DNA of 64,000 nucleotides from Pseudomonas knackmussii B13 (GTDB taxonomy: Bacteria > Pseudomonadota > Gammaproteobacteria > Pseudomonadales > Pseudomonadaceae): the NCBI RefSeq assembly GCF_000689415.1, contig NZ_HG322950.1, positions 2,363,501-2,427,500 of the forward strand. The letters are read 5' to 3'. Shown here piece by piece: positions 7,365 through 15,544 of the stretch. Made by a program: the position numbers and the translations under genes. Positions within the stretch are counted from its first letter, which is position 1. Every line of letters begins with the position of its first letter. The notes under the pieces were generated by a model, which saw only the letters and a list, made by a program, of their open reading frames with translations, was not told the DNA's origin and did not search any database.

Positions 7365-9030
7365 CCAGGCTGTGTGAAAACAGCGAAGGGCTTGCGCCAG
7401 AATCGCATTTGGAATTGGGCCCCGAAAGTACATGCGACTATCTCGACCACCGGTTGTTAACCGCTGCCAGAGTCTTCTGAGGCGATCTACGGCAGTTTGC
7501 GGTGGAGAGACGCAGGAAAATGGCCGGCCTCAGGCGCGCAGTACCTCAATGACACCGCTGACGCCCAAAATGCTCAGCAGCCGTTTGAGGTTGTAGGCAA
7601 GCACATGCAAGCTCATTTCCGTGCTGACTCGAGGCAGCGTCTTGGTCAGAAAGTGCGTCGCGCCCATCCAATGTTTGAGCGTGCCAAACGGATGCTCTAC
7701 GGTCTGTCGACGCACACTCATCATCTCCGGTTGGCGATCCAGCCGCTGCTGCATGGCCTCCAGGATTGCTTCGTGTTTCCAGCGCTTGAGTCGGCGGTAA
7801 TTGCTGGTGGTGCAGTTGCTACGTATTGAGCAGCCCGGACAGTCAGAGCTCCAGTAAGCATCCAACTCGAGGCCATCTTCCACCGTCGAGAAGCGCTTGA
7901 TCGCACGATGGCCAGCAGGACATTGGTACTCGTCATCAGCGGCTATGTAGATGAAGTCCTGTTTACCGAAGCGCCCTTCAGCTTTGCTGCTGGAAGTCAT
8001 CGGCTTGGGCACGAAGGGCGTGATGCCCGCCTGCTCGCACGCGAGGATTTCCACTCCGCTGAAGTAGCCTCGATCGGCAACGACGCTGAGGCTTTCAGAA
8101 CCGGTGGCTTCGCGAGCCTGCTCGGCCATCGTGGCAAGCGCCGCACGGTCATGGCCGACATTGGTGACTTCGTGCGCAACGATCAGGTGATGCTGGGTAT
8201 CGACCGCCGTCTGCACGTTGTAGCCGACTACGCCGGTGCCTTTACCGCTGGTGGCCATGGAGCGAGCATCCGGATCGGTGAGCGAGACTTGTCCATCTGG
8301 TGCTTCGCGTAGCTGCTGCTCCATCTCCTTGAGCGCCTGCATCTGCTGGCGGAGCTTCTCGATTTTGTCCTGGAGGCGGCTGACCTTGGCTTCGGCGACA
8401 TCGGATTGCGTCCGGTCGGCGGTATCCATCGCCGCCAGATAGCGCTCGATGCTTTTTTCGATCTGCTCCATGCGGGCGCGCAGCTTGCCGTGAGTGAAGT
8501 TGCGATCACGGTTGTTGACCGCTTTGAACTTGCTGCCGTCGATGGCCACCAGCGACTGGGAGAACAAGTCGAGTTGGCGACACAGCACGACGAACTGCCG
8601 GCAGACATTGCGAATGGCTTTGCCGTTGTCGCGTCGGAAGTCGGCAATGGTTTTGAAGTCTGGTGCCAGCCGCCCGGTCAGCCACATGAGTTCGAGATTG
8701 CGCTGGCATTCGCGCTCCAGGCGACGGCTGGACTGGATGCGGTTGAGGTAACCGTAGATGTAAACCTTCAACAGTACAGCGGGGTGATAGGACGGTCGCC
8801 CAGTTACGGCAGGAGTGGCCCCATCGAACTCCAGGGCCACCAGATCGAGTTGCTCGACGAAGGCTTCGACTACGCGGATCGGATTGTCTTCGGCGACGAA
8901 GTCATCCAGGCATTCGGGAAGTAAGCTGACCTGTGCCCGGCTCACCTCTTCGATGAATCGCTTCATACGCCGCCCCCGCTGAGGTTGCTCCAGCAACTCT
9001 AGGCGAGGACGACGTTTTCACACAGCCTGG
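7365..9030 (-). mobile_element. IS1182-family insertion sequence
   Basis: Perfect 17-bp terminal inverted repeats (CCAGGCTGTGTGAAAAC at 7365-7381, and its complement at 9014-9030) bound a 1,666-bp element with one transposase gene. The flanks join to restore an intergenic repeat (cggctttgggt + gtcggttgcagcc), with a possible 2-bp GT target duplication. The element looks complete. Confidence 0.9.
7530..8966 (-). CDS. IS1182-family transposase
   Basis: 478 residues from the ATG at 8966, which has a purine-rich GGGGGCGG just upstream; a TTG at 8996 would add ten residues. The N-terminal part (RPSYHPAVLLKVYIYGYLN) is the DUF772-type transposase domain. The DDE catalytic core includes VAIDGSKFKAVN, VVADRGYFSG and a C-terminal ETVEHPFGTLK-like segment (QTVEHPFGTLKHWMG). 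A zinc-ribbon-like CPAGH...CPGCSIRSNC lies before the last domain. No frameshift is visible, so it may be active. Confidence 0.92.
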   Translation of the reverse strand: MKRFIEEVSRAQVSLLPECLDDFVAEDNPIRVVEAFVEQLDLVALEFDGATPAVTGRPSYHPAVLLKVYIYGYLNRIQSSRRLERECQRNLELMWLTGRLAPDFKTIADFRRDNGKAIRNVCRQFVVLCRQLDLFSQSLVAIDGSKFKAVNNRDRNFTHGKLRARMEQIEKSIERYLAAMDTADRTQSDVAEAKVSRLQDKIEKLRQQMQALKEMEQQLREAPDGQVSLTDPDARSMATSGKGTGVVGYNVQTAVDTQHHLIVAHEVTNVGHDRAALATMAEQAREATGSESLSVVADRGYFSGVEILACEQAGITPFVPKPMTSSSKAEGRFGKQDFIYIAADDEYQCPAGHRAIKRFSTVEDGLELDAYWSSDCPGCSIRSNCTTSNYRRLKRWKHEAILEAMQQRLDRQPEMMSVRRQTVEHPFGTLKHWMGATHFLTKTLPRVSTEMSLHVLAYNLKRLLSILGVSGVIEVLRA

Positions 9031-9068
9031 GTCGGTTGCAGCCACTCGCGACTGGCTCCAATCGGCCA
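9031..9068. repeat. Dispersed intergenic repeat, copy B (right part, split by IS1182)
   Basis: The 38 bases after the IS right end are identical to copy A at 1369-1406 (GTCGGTTGCAGCCACTCGCG and onward). The left part of this copy ends at 7364, on the other side of the element. Confidence 0.85.
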
Positions 9069-9155
9069 CAGGCTGCCCTTCACTGCATCCTCGGCAACAT
9101 CAGTTCAGTGGCCAGTGTCGCTGGCGACTTGGGAGTAGTCGCTTTTGCGCGCGAT

Positions 9156-9174
9156 CGGTACTTACCGGTCGGTA
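9156..9174. promoter_or_regulatory. Candidate TetR operator: three alternating CGGTA/TACCG half-sites
   Basis: The sequence reads CGGTA-CT-TACCG-GT-CGGTA, two overlapping perfect inverted repeats with 2-bp spacers. It overlaps a possible -10 box (TATAGT, 9173-9178) about 40 bp upstream of the TetR start, which fits autorepression. Confidence 0.6.
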
Positions 9175-9213
9175 TAGTCGCATCACCTCCCCTCAATTCG
9201 ACGGCCAACCACC

Positions 9214-9786
9214 ATGGAAGAGACTCGCCAGCGACTGATCAACGCCGCCCTGGAGCTGTTTCTGAGCCAGGGACTGCATGTCACTGGGGTAGCGGCCATT
9301 GCTGCTCGGGCCAGGGTCACCAAGATGACGCTTTACGGGCACTTTCCATCCAAGGACTCCCTGATCGTGGCCTGTCTGGAGGAGCGCGATCGCCTCTGGC
9401 GAGCGAGGGTCGAGCAGCTGCGTGACGACTTGCCCGATCCACTGGAGGCACTTCTGGCGTTCTTCGATCTCTACCAAGGCTATGTCGAGCGCGACAGCCA
9501 TCGCGGTTGCCTGTTCGTCAACAGTGCCGCTGAGTTCTCCTCGATGAGTCACCCGGTGTTCCGGGCTGTCGAGCGGCACAAAGAGGGGGTGCGCGAGCAA
9601 CTGGCTGCCTTGGCCAGGCAGGCGAAGTTCAACGCCCCGCGACAGATCGCCGAGAGTCTGTTTCTGCTCCTGGAGGGCAGCTTCGTCAGCGCCGCGCGCG
9701 GCGATTCGACGGCAGTTTTCGATACGGCCCGGCAGATGGCCAGGCAGTGGCTGCAGTCCCAGCCTCACGAGGAGCAACGCACATGA
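9214..9786 (+). CDS. TetR/AcrR-family regulator
   Basis: 190 residues. The N-terminal helix-turn-helix is clear (LINAALELFLSQGLHVTGVAAIAARARVTKMTLYGHFPSKDSLI, residues about 8-51), with a C-terminal ligand domain of the YcdC/TetR_C type. Its stop overlaps the start of the downstream exporter (ATGA), so both are translated together. The usual role would be to repress its own operon until an inducer, perhaps the exported compound, binds. A three-half-site palindrome upstream supports autoregulation. Confidence 0.9.
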   Translation: MEETRQRLINAALELFLSQGLHVTGVAAIAARARVTKMTLYGHFPSKDSLIVACLEERDRLWRARVEQLRDDLPDPLEALLAFFDLYQGYVERDSHRGCLFVNSAAEFSSMSHPVFRAVERHKEGVREQLAALARQAKFNAPRQIAESLFLLLEGSFVSAARGDSTAVFDTARQMARQWLQSQPHEEQRT

Positions 9787-10739
9787 AAGGAGGGTTGATC
9801 GCGGCCATCGCAGCCACCTTTTCCTGGTCGTTGCTCTATCTGTTGCCGAACCTGATCGGGGAATACAGCACCTTTGACCTGGCGGTCGTCAGTTACGCGT
9901 TTGCCGGCCTGGGATCGCTAGGTGTGCTGGCAAGGTTCCGTCGACAGTTGACGACTCTGACGCTTGGCGACTGGCTGACGGTCGGCCTGCTGGGCTTCCT
10001 GGGCTACATCGGTTACTTCTTCCTGATCACCAGTGCCGTTATCGCCGCCGGACCGGTCATTCCACCGGTCATGCTGGGTTGTGTGCCCATAGTCCTGGCC
10101 ATCGCCGGCAATCTGCGTAGCCAGGCGATTCCCTGGCGCAGCATTGCGGCCCCACTGCTGCTGGGCGCGCTGGGCATCATGATGGTCAATGCCAGCAGTT
10201 TCGAGCGCGCCGATGGGCAAGCCTCGCAGCCCGCGGCGATGGTACTGGTGGGCATCTTGATTTCCCTGCTGGCGATCGGATTCTGGACCGCCTTCGGTCT
10301 GCTAAACGAGCGAGCCCTCAGCACGCGACCGGGTATGGATCCGTTGCTCTGGTCGGCACTGCTCATCCTGACGTGCAGCATCGAAATGGCCGCATTCCTG
10401 CCCGTGGGGCTGTACCTGAAGCTGTCCAGTTTCGTGAGCCACGGCGGCGCTCTGAAAGGAACCTCGGCGGTGCTTTTCTGTGGCCTGGTTCAGGGGCTGG
10501 GGGCAACCCTCGGAGGAGCCTGGGCTTGGTCGATCGCGACGCGGAGCATTCCTCTAGCGCTGGGCGGGCAGTTGATTGCCAGCGAAACGCTCTACGCCAC
10601 CACCTTCGGTCTCCTCATCCAGCATCGCTGGCCATCGCCACTGGAGGCGCTGGGGACAGCAACCCTTTTCCTCGGCGTTACCGTGGCCATTCGACAGTTC
10701 TACCGTGCTGACCAACGTCGCCGCCAAGGCAGCAGTTGA
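9783..10739 (+). CDS. EamA/DMT-superfamily transporter
   Basis: About 318 residues from the ATG at 9783, which overlaps the TetR stop (ATGA) and has GAGGAG eight bases upstream. Ten hydrophobic segments can be counted in two related halves, as expected for drug/metabolite transporters (for example IAAIAATFSWSLLYLLP at the start and ALGTATLFLGVTVAIRQFY at the end). Members export amino acids, metabolites or drugs across the inner membrane; the substrate cannot be read from sequence. A terminator-like hairpin with a T run lies at 10859-10894. Confidence 0.88.
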   Translation: MKGGLIAAIAATFSWSLLYLLPNLIGEYSTFDLAVVSYAFAGLGSLGVLARFRRQLTTLTLGDWLTVGLLGFLGYIGYFFLITSAVIAAGPVIPPVMLGCVPIVLAIAGNLRSQAIPWRSIAAPLLLGALGIMMVNASSFERADGQASQPAAMVLVGILISLLAIGFWTAFGLLNERALSTRPGMDPLLWSALLILTCSIEMAAFLPVGLYLKLSSFVSHGGALKGTSAVLFCGLVQGLGATLGGAWAWSIATRSIPLALGGQLIASETLYATTFGLLIQHRWPSPLEALGTATLFLGVTVAIRQFYRADQRRRQGSS

Positions 10740-10755
10740 CCCGTCGGGACCGTCC

Positions 10756-10800
10756 GCTTCGGGTAGGTTGCAGCCGGTAGCTACTACGGTGCGACTGGTC
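10756..10800. repeat. Dispersed intergenic repeat, degenerate copy
   Basis: The core 'cttcgggtaggttgcagccgg' resembles the GGGTCGGTTGCAGCC core of copies A and B, but the right half has diverged. Confidence 0.4.
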
Positions 10801-10858
10801 AAGCCCTATGCGAGCGGTGGTCAGCGTGAATGCAAATGCTTGGTCCGGAGGAATGCAG

Positions 10859-10894
10859 GCGGGCGATCGAGTCAGCGCAATTACGCCCGCTTTT
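10859..10894 (+). terminator. Terminator-like hairpin after the DMT transporter
   Basis: Inverted repeat GCGGGCG / CGCCCGC (10859-10865 and 10884-10890) with an 18-base loop, followed by TTTTCTT. The loop is long, so strength is uncertain. Confidence 0.5.
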
Positions 10895-10910
10895 CTTGTG
10901 CGCCCCGTGA

Positions 10911-11714
10911 TCAGCGCTGCCTGCGGTAGCGCTCGGTCAAGGACTGCACGAGGGAGACGTAGGATTGCGTCTCGGCGTAGGGCGGCACCCCGTTGTACTC
11001 GGCTACGGACGCTTCGCCGGCGTTGTAGCCGGCCAACGCCAGCGTCTGGTTGCCGTTGAAGCGCTTGAGCAGCCAGGCCAGGTAGCGCACGCCGCCACGG
11101 ATGTTCTGCCGCGCATCGAACGGATCGTCCACGGCGAAGCGCTCGGCGGTGGCGGGCATCAACTGCATCAACCCCTGGGCGCCTTTTTCGGAAACGGCGT
11201 TGGGTTGAAACGCCGATTCGGCATGCATCACTGCGCGGACCAGCGCGCTGTCGACACCGTAGTGACCCGAGGCGGCCTCGATCTCGCGCCGATAGGAGCG
11301 GGTATCCAGGCGCACTGAGGCGACGTTGAAGCCCTTCGGCGCCGCGCACAGGTAGCAGCCCTTGATGTATTTGACCTCTAGCACATCGACCCGCGCGGAG
11401 ATCCCGACGGGGCGCCGGCTCACGTACTGGCGAACACCCTTGTAGACGAACGTGTACACGCGAATCCGCCCCGGGCCTGGGGTGTCGTCCCGCGCAAGCT
11501 TTGGCCGGGCCTTTGCCTTGGCGCCGACAGCGGCGCTCGCCTTGCCAGCCTGGCGCGTGCAGTGGGCGTGGGCGATGGCGTGGCTGGAGTAGCTGAGGGT
11601 TCCGTCCTTGGCCTGGCACTTGAACTGGGCGCCGGCGCACAGGGGGGCGACCAGCACGGCCAACCCGATGCAGCCAAGCAGGCTCTTGCGAGCCCATCGT
11701 GCACTGGAACCCAT
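10911..11714 (-). CDS. Lytic transglycosylase (SLT domain)
   Basis: About 267 residues from the ATG at 11714, preceded by GGAG; a GTG at 11732 is possible. A signal peptide ends at CAGA (about residue 29). A short DUF4124-like N-terminal segment (FKCQAKDGTLSYSS) is followed by a Lys/Arg/Pro linker and a C-terminal SLT domain. The catalytic Glu is in MHAESAF, followed by the GLMQLMPATA motif and the AGYNAGEASV motif. Such enzymes cleave peptidoglycan glycan strands, making 1,6-anhydro ends, in remodelling or secretion-system assembly. No secretion genes are nearby. It is a single-gene unit on the minus strand. Confidence 0.9.
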   Translation of the reverse strand: MGSSARWARKSLLGCIGLAVLVAPLCAGAQFKCQAKDGTLSYSSHAIAHAHCTRQAGKASAAVGAKAKARPKLARDDTPGPGRIRVYTFVYKGVRQYVSRRPVGISARVDVLEVKYIKGCYLCAAPKGFNVASVRLDTRSYRREIEAASGHYGVDSALVRAVMHAESAFQPNAVSEKGAQGLMQLMPATAERFAVDDPFDARQNIRGGVRYLAWLLKRFNGNQTLALAGYNAGEASVAEYNGVPPYAETQSYVSLVQSLTERYRRQR

Positions 11715-12134
11715 CGCATCGCTCCGCGCCACAGGCGCCGATCAGGCCAGGGCGAACCTGGCGCGGGCAATCGGGAAACACACAACTGGGACGGTCGTTG
11801 CCGGCGGCAGCCCCAAGCGAGCCTTGCGCACGTTTGCCGTGCTCCTGTGACTGGCAGGCTCCCTGGGCTTGCCAGGCGCTGCCTTTGGGGCGCCTGTCCG
11901 CGGCGCTCCAGCTTTTGCTCCGCTAGTTATACCCCTTGTAACCGGCCCTGGATTTTGGATTGACGTACGGGCTGCCGACGCTCGCAGGGACGAGAAGGGG
12001 GCGGATTCGTTTTTCCCCCTCGTGCTGCCTGGGAGGTCGGGACTAGAGCGATTGAGTGAATCCGTCCCCGTCTTCGCTTCTTCGTCCGGCGTGGCAGCAA
12101 ACGGTCGCTTGGCGCGTTGGGTGTAGTCTGGTCA
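11715..12134. other. Intergenic region without a recognised gene
   Basis: I see no supportable coding region. It should contain divergent promoters for the transglycosylase and the DUF3147 gene; the operator-like palindrome at 12135 marks its right end. Confidence 0.5.
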
Positions 12135-12153
12135 TATCCCCCTGGGGAGGATA
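12135..12153. promoter_or_regulatory. Candidate metal-sensor operator 1 (TATCC-N9-GGATA)
   Basis: TATCC and GGATA arms flank a GC-rich centre (ccctgggga), and the palindrome extends by one A/T pair on each side. It lies 57 bp before the DUF3147 start. A second site with the same geometry lies before the CsoR-family gene. CsoR/RcnR proteins are known to bind G/C-tract palindromes of this style. Confidence 0.6.
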
Positions 12154-12209
12154 TTATCGCCAGCGTTCCGAAGCGGATCGACCGCCTCGGCGCTCGTGCG
12201 GGAGCTGCC

Positions 12210-12560
12210 ATGGCATGGCTCATCACCAAGTACATCCTGACCGCCGGAATCGTGGTCCTCGTCTCCGAGCTGGCCAAGCGCAGCGACAAGCTGGGCGGCC
12301 TGGTGGCGGCGCTTCCGCTGGTGACGGTGCTGACGCTGATCTGGCTGTACGTCGAGCAGCAAAGCCAGGAGAAGATCGCCAACCACGCCTGGTACACCTT
12401 CTGGTACGTGGTGCCGACGCTGCCGATGTTCCTGGCCTTTCCGCTGATGCTGCCGCGCTGGGGTTTCTGGCCGACGCTGCTTGGCTGCATCGTCCTCACG
12501 ATGGCCTGCTTCGGGCTGTTCGCCCTGTTCGTGCGGCGCTTCGGCATCGAGCTGCTCTGA
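12210..12560 (+). CDS. DUF3147-family small membrane protein
   Basis: About 116 residues. I chose the ATG at 12210 because GGGAG precedes it and the protein then begins directly with a membrane helix (MAWLITKYILTAGIVVLVSE). Four hydrophobic helices are visible, with the VAALPLVTVLTLIWLYVE segment typical of DUF3147. The molecular role of the family is unknown. The gene sits 73 bp before a CsoR/RcnR-family metal sensor, and both have the same palindrome upstream, so a role in metal handling or export is plausible; this is inference. Confidence 0.8.
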   Translation: MAWLITKYILTAGIVVLVSELAKRSDKLGGLVAALPLVTVLTLIWLYVEQQSQEKIANHAWYTFWYVVPTLPMFLAFPLMLPRWGFWPTLLGCIVLTMACFGLFALFVRRFGIELL

Positions 12561-12581
12561 GCCGCACCGGGTTGCATGAGG

Positions 12582-12600
12582 TATCCCATCCTGGGGGATA
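12582..12600. promoter_or_regulatory. Candidate metal-sensor operator 2 (TATCC-N9-GGATA)
   Basis: TATCC and GGATA arms flank catcctggg; the palindrome extends to GTATCC...GGATAC (12581-12601). It lies 33 bp before the CsoR-family start, suited to autoregulation. Confidence 0.6.
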
Positions 12601-12633
12601 CTCGCCCATCGTCTACCGACAGGGACTTCGCCC

Positions 12634-12921
12634 ATGAGCAAGACCGACCATCCCCATACCCACCAGACGCACGCCGCCATCATCAAGCGCCTGAAGCGCG
12701 CGGAAGGGCACCTGCGCAGCATCGTCGCGATGATCGAGAACGAACGCGCCTGCGTGGATATCGCCCAGCAGCTTCATGCGGTGGAAAAGGCCGTCTGCCA
12801 GGCCAAGCGCACGCTGATCCAGGATCACATCGACCATTGCCTGGAAGACAGCGTCGGCGCGCTGGGCCGCGGCGAGCGAGTGCCGCTGGACGAGTTCAAA
12901 CAGATCACCAAGTACCTCTGA
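12634..12921 (+). CDS. CsoR/RcnR/FrmR-family metal-sensing repressor
   Basis: 95 residues, all-helical DUF156 family. The conserved metal site is readable: Cys40, His65 and Cys69 keep the CsoR spacing (25 and 4). His8 lies 32 residues before Cys40, the place of the N-terminal His in RcnR and InrS. The W-X-Y-Z fingerprint is therefore His-Cys-His-Cys, as in the cyanobacterial nickel sensor InrS, although a Cu(I) sensor of CsoR type cannot be excluded. The N-terminus is His-rich (His6, 8, 10, 13). These repressors release DNA when metal binds. The likely targets are its own promoter and that of the DUF3147 gene, through the paired palindromes. Confidence 0.88.
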   Translation: MSKTDHPHTHQTHAAIIKRLKRAEGHLRSIVAMIENERACVDIAQQLHAVEKAVCQAKRTLIQDHIDHCLEDSVGALGRGERVPLDEFKQITKYL

Positions 12922-13002
12922 GGTTCGCCAATGTCAGGCATCGTCGACGGTCGACAACTCGAAACGGCTCGCGAGGGCATCGGGGCGGGCGGCTGATTCC
13001 GT

Positions 13003-13440
13003 ATGTGGGAAACGAGTGGATACCTGGGGCTGTTCGCCTCGGCTTTCGGCGCCGCGACCTTGCTGCCGTTGCAATCGGAGGCGGTGCTGGTGGCGCTGCT
13101 GCTCGCCAAGCAGCATCCGGCGCTTGCGCTCTTGCTCGTGGCCACGCTCGGCAATGTCGCCGGGTCGGTCGTGAACTGGGTGCTCGGGCGCTACCTGGAA
13201 CACTGGCAGGGCAAGCGCTGGTTCCCTGTTTCCCCCGAGCGGCTGGCCAAGGTTCAGGGCACTTACCATCGCTACGGCCGCTGGTCGCTGCTGCTCAGCT
13301 GGGCGCCGGTGATCGGCGACCCGCTCACCGTGGTCGCCGGCTTGATGCGCGAGCCGATGTGGAGCTTCCTGCTGATCGTCACGCTGGCCAAGGCTACGCG
13401 CTATGCAGTGCTTTGCGCCGTCACGCTGGGGTGGGGCTGA
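13003..13440 (+). CDS. YqaA-family (SNARE-associated/DedA-like) membrane protein
   Basis: 145 residues with three to four hydrophobic segments. The motif FGAATLLPLQSEAVLVALL near the N-terminus and the GNVAGSVVNWVLGRYLE segment match YqaA, a small relative of DedA proteins. DedA proteins help maintain membrane potential and move lipids; YqaA itself has no firm function. The gene follows the CsoR-family gene by about 80 bp on the same strand and could share its transcript. A convergent chromate transporter follows six bases later. Confidence 0.82.
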   Translation: MWETSGYLGLFASAFGAATLLPLQSEAVLVALLLAKQHPALALLLVATLGNVAGSVVNWVLGRYLEHWQGKRWFPVSPERLAKVQGTYHRYGRWSLLLSWAPVIGDPLTVVAGLMREPMWSFLLIVTLAKATRYAVLCAVTLGWG

Positions 13441-13445
13441 GCGAC

Positions 13446-14810
13446 TCAACCCCGCAGCAAATGCACCGCCAACCCCGCCAGCGCACAGGCGAACAGCACT
13501 TGAATCACGCCCCGCTTGAAGCGGAACAGCGCAACCGCCGCCGCGACGGCGATCAGTGCCGAGGGCCAGTCGAAGGCGCCGGAGAAACCTTGCGGCCAGA
13601 GCACGTGATAGCCGAAGAACAGCGCCAGGTTGAGGATCACCCCGACCACCGCGGCTGTGATGCCGGTGAGCGGCGCGGTGAACTTCAGCTCGTTGTGCGT
13701 CGATTCCACCAGCGGGCCGCCGGCGAGGATGAACAGGAACGACGGCAGGAAGGTGAACCAGGTGACCAGGCTGGCGGCGACGGCTCCGGCGAGGAACGGG
13801 TGGTCGGCGCCGAACATCGGGTGCACGTAGCCGCCGACGAAGCCCACGAAGGCCACCACCATGATCAGCGGGCCCGGCGTGGTTTCGCCCAGGGCCAGGC
13901 CGTCGATCATCTGCGTCGGCGACAGCCAGCCGTAGTGGCCGACCGCGCCCTGGTAGACGTAGGGCAGCACCGCGTAGGCGCCGCCGAAGGTGAGCAGGGC
14001 GGCCTTGGTGAAGAACCAGCCCATCTGCGTCAGCGTCCCTTGCCAGCCGAACGCGGCCGCCAGCAGGCCCATGGGCAGCAGCCAGAGCGCGGCACCGATC
14101 ACGCACAGGCGCAGCAGGAGCGACCAGCGGAAACGCGCGTGCTCGGGCGTTGGCGTGTCGTCGTCGATCAGCGCGGGGCCGTAGCTGGCTTTCGCCGCGC
14201 CATGGCCGCCGCCGAGGGCGAACTTGCCGGGTAGCAGGCGCCCCCCGATGTAGCCGATAACGGCGGCCGCCAGCACGATCAGCGGGAACGGCAGGTTGAG
14301 CGCGAAGATGGCCACGAAGGAGGCCGCGGCTATCGCCCACAACCAGCCATTCTTCAGCGCGCGGGAGCCGATGCGATGCGCCGCGTGGACGACGATGGCG
14401 GTGACCGCCGGCTTGATGCCGTAGAACAACCCGGCCACCACCGGCACCTCGCCGAAGGCGACGTAGAGCCACGACAGGCCGATCAGCACGAACAGCGAGG
14501 GCAGCACGAACAGCCCCCCGGCGATCACGCCGCCCCAGGTTCGGTGCATCAGCCAGCCGATGTAGGTGGCGAGCTGCTGGGCCTCCGGGCCGGGCAGCAC
14601 CATGCAGTAGTTGAGCGCATGCAGGAAGCGCTTTTCGCTGATCCAGCGGCGGCGCTCCACCAGCTCCTGGTGCATGATCGCGATCTGCCCGGCCGGGCCG
14701 CCGAAGCTGATGAAGCCCAGCTTCAGCCAGAACAGGAAGGCTTCGAAGAGGCCGACCGGCGCTCGGCTTGCCGCCGCAGCCTCGGCGCTGGGCGAGGGGG
14801 ATTCCGTCAT
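13446..14810 (-). CDS. chrA: Chromate transporter ChrA
   Basis: About 454 residues from the ATG at 14810 (an in-frame upstream ATG would add seven). It is the long-chain, two-domain CHR form. The N-terminal domain has the FISFGGPAGQIAIMH motif and NYCMVLPGPEAQQLATYIGW. The second half repeats this pattern (FGGAYAVLPYVYQG, LALGETTPGPLIMVV). ChrA expels chromate at the inner membrane using the proton gradient. No chrB regulator is next to it. It converges on the YqaA gene with six bases between their stops. Confidence 0.93.
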   Translation of the reverse strand: MTESPSPSAEAAAASRAPVGLFEAFLFWLKLGFISFGGPAGQIAIMHQELVERRRWISEKRFLHALNYCMVLPGPEAQQLATYIGWLMHRTWGGVIAGGLFVLPSLFVLIGLSWLYVAFGEVPVVAGLFYGIKPAVTAIVVHAAHRIGSRALKNGWLWAIAAASFVAIFALNLPFPLIVLAAAVIGYIGGRLLPGKFALGGGHGAAKASYGPALIDDDTPTPEHARFRWSLLLRLCVIGAALWLLPMGLLAAAFGWQGTLTQMGWFFTKAALLTFGGAYAVLPYVYQGAVGHYGWLSPTQMIDGLALGETTPGPLIMVVAFVGFVGGYVHPMFGADHPFLAGAVAASLVTWFTFLPSFLFILAGGPLVESTHNELKFTAPLTGITAAVVGVILNLALFFGYHVLWPQGFSGAFDWPSALIAVAAAVALFRFKRGVIQVLFACALAGLAVHLLRG

Positions 14811-14892
14811 CACTGTTCTCGTCGTGTGCAAAGGCGACTACGTATACAGGAGCCCGGGTGGCGAAAGAAACACGCCCGGGCGAGCGACCCGA

Positions 14893-15375
14893 TCAGGCGC
14901 TGGTCGCCATCATTCGCACCGCATCGTCCAGGCGAACCCAGACCTGGCCCTGCCACTCCAGCACCCCCAGTTCACGGCCCAGCGCCGGGGCCATGCGCCG
15001 GCGCGGCAGGTGCGGGTTGTGCTGCTGGGCGTTGCGCAGCATCGGCAGCACTTCGTTGGTCAGCCACTGGCGCAGGCTGCGGTTTTCCGGGTGGTAGAAG
15101 TTGACCATCAGCAGCGCGTAGACGCCGCTTTCGCTGATCAGCAGTTCCTCCTCGCATTCGCCACAGCTGTTTTGCAGAACCGCCTTGCGGTGCTGGTCGG
15201 CATCCAGCTTGTGGACGATGCGCTCGGTGATGTGGCTGTTGGTCAGGCGCGCCAGGTCGCGCCCGGCGAACCAGGCCTGGTCCTCGATCAGCACCGCGCG
15301 CAGTTGCCGGTGATGACGGAGGAAGACGGAAGGAATCAGGGCGGAATCGGAGGGGAAGGAAAGGGCAGGGTTCAT
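14893..15375 (-). CDS. Stand-alone Bro-N (antirepressor-like) protein, locus 1
   Basis: 160 residues from the ATG at 15375, with AAGGAG eight bases upstream. A Bro-N domain fills most of the protein: LRAVLIEDQAWFAGRDLARL, then LLISESGVYALLMV and RSLRQWLTNEVLPMLR. A short conserved tail follows (LEWQGQVWVRLDDAVRMM). Bro-N domains occur in phage antirepressors such as P1/P22 Ant and bind DNA or repressors. No other phage gene is present. The locus at 55419-55901 encodes a same-length, highly similar paralogue, and both have the same structured leader, resembling the P1 c4-ant arrangement. Confidence 0.85.
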   Translation of the reverse strand: MNPALSFPSDSALIPSVFLRHHRQLRAVLIEDQAWFAGRDLARLTNSHITERIVHKLDADQHRKAVLQNSCGECEEELLISESGVYALLMVNFYHPENRSLRQWLTNEVLPMLRNAQQHNPHLPRRRMAPALGRELGVLEWQGQVWVRLDDAVRMMATSA

Positions 15376-15423
15376 GCTGTGCTCCTTGCATGCATTCAAG
15401 AAGCCGCCCCCGGGAGAAAGGGA

Positions 15424-15498
15424 GGCGGACCGTGCAAGGGTGGAAGACCGGGATACCGTAAGGCCGGCCAGGCCGAAGCCTGCCTTGCACAGTCCGCC
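15424..15498 (-). promoter_or_regulatory. Structured leader of Bro-N gene 1 (predicted C4 target)
   Basis: A 16-bp inverted repeat (15424-15439 with 15483-15498, one G-U pair in the RNA) encloses the predicted C4-binding sequence. It lies between the C4 element and the ribosome-binding site. Confidence 0.6.
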
Positions 15499-15544
15499 AC
15501 AGACCGCCAGAACTCTCCCGGCTTTGATGGCCTGATGAGCTCTG

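Noticed and set aside
7175..7480. A 101-codon frame between the FadL gene and the IS1182 transposase
   Set aside because: It runs across the IS left end and has no protein-like features.
9163..9178. Considered only as a plain promoter without operator
   Set aside because: The two overlapping perfect inverted repeats are better explained as a repressor site.
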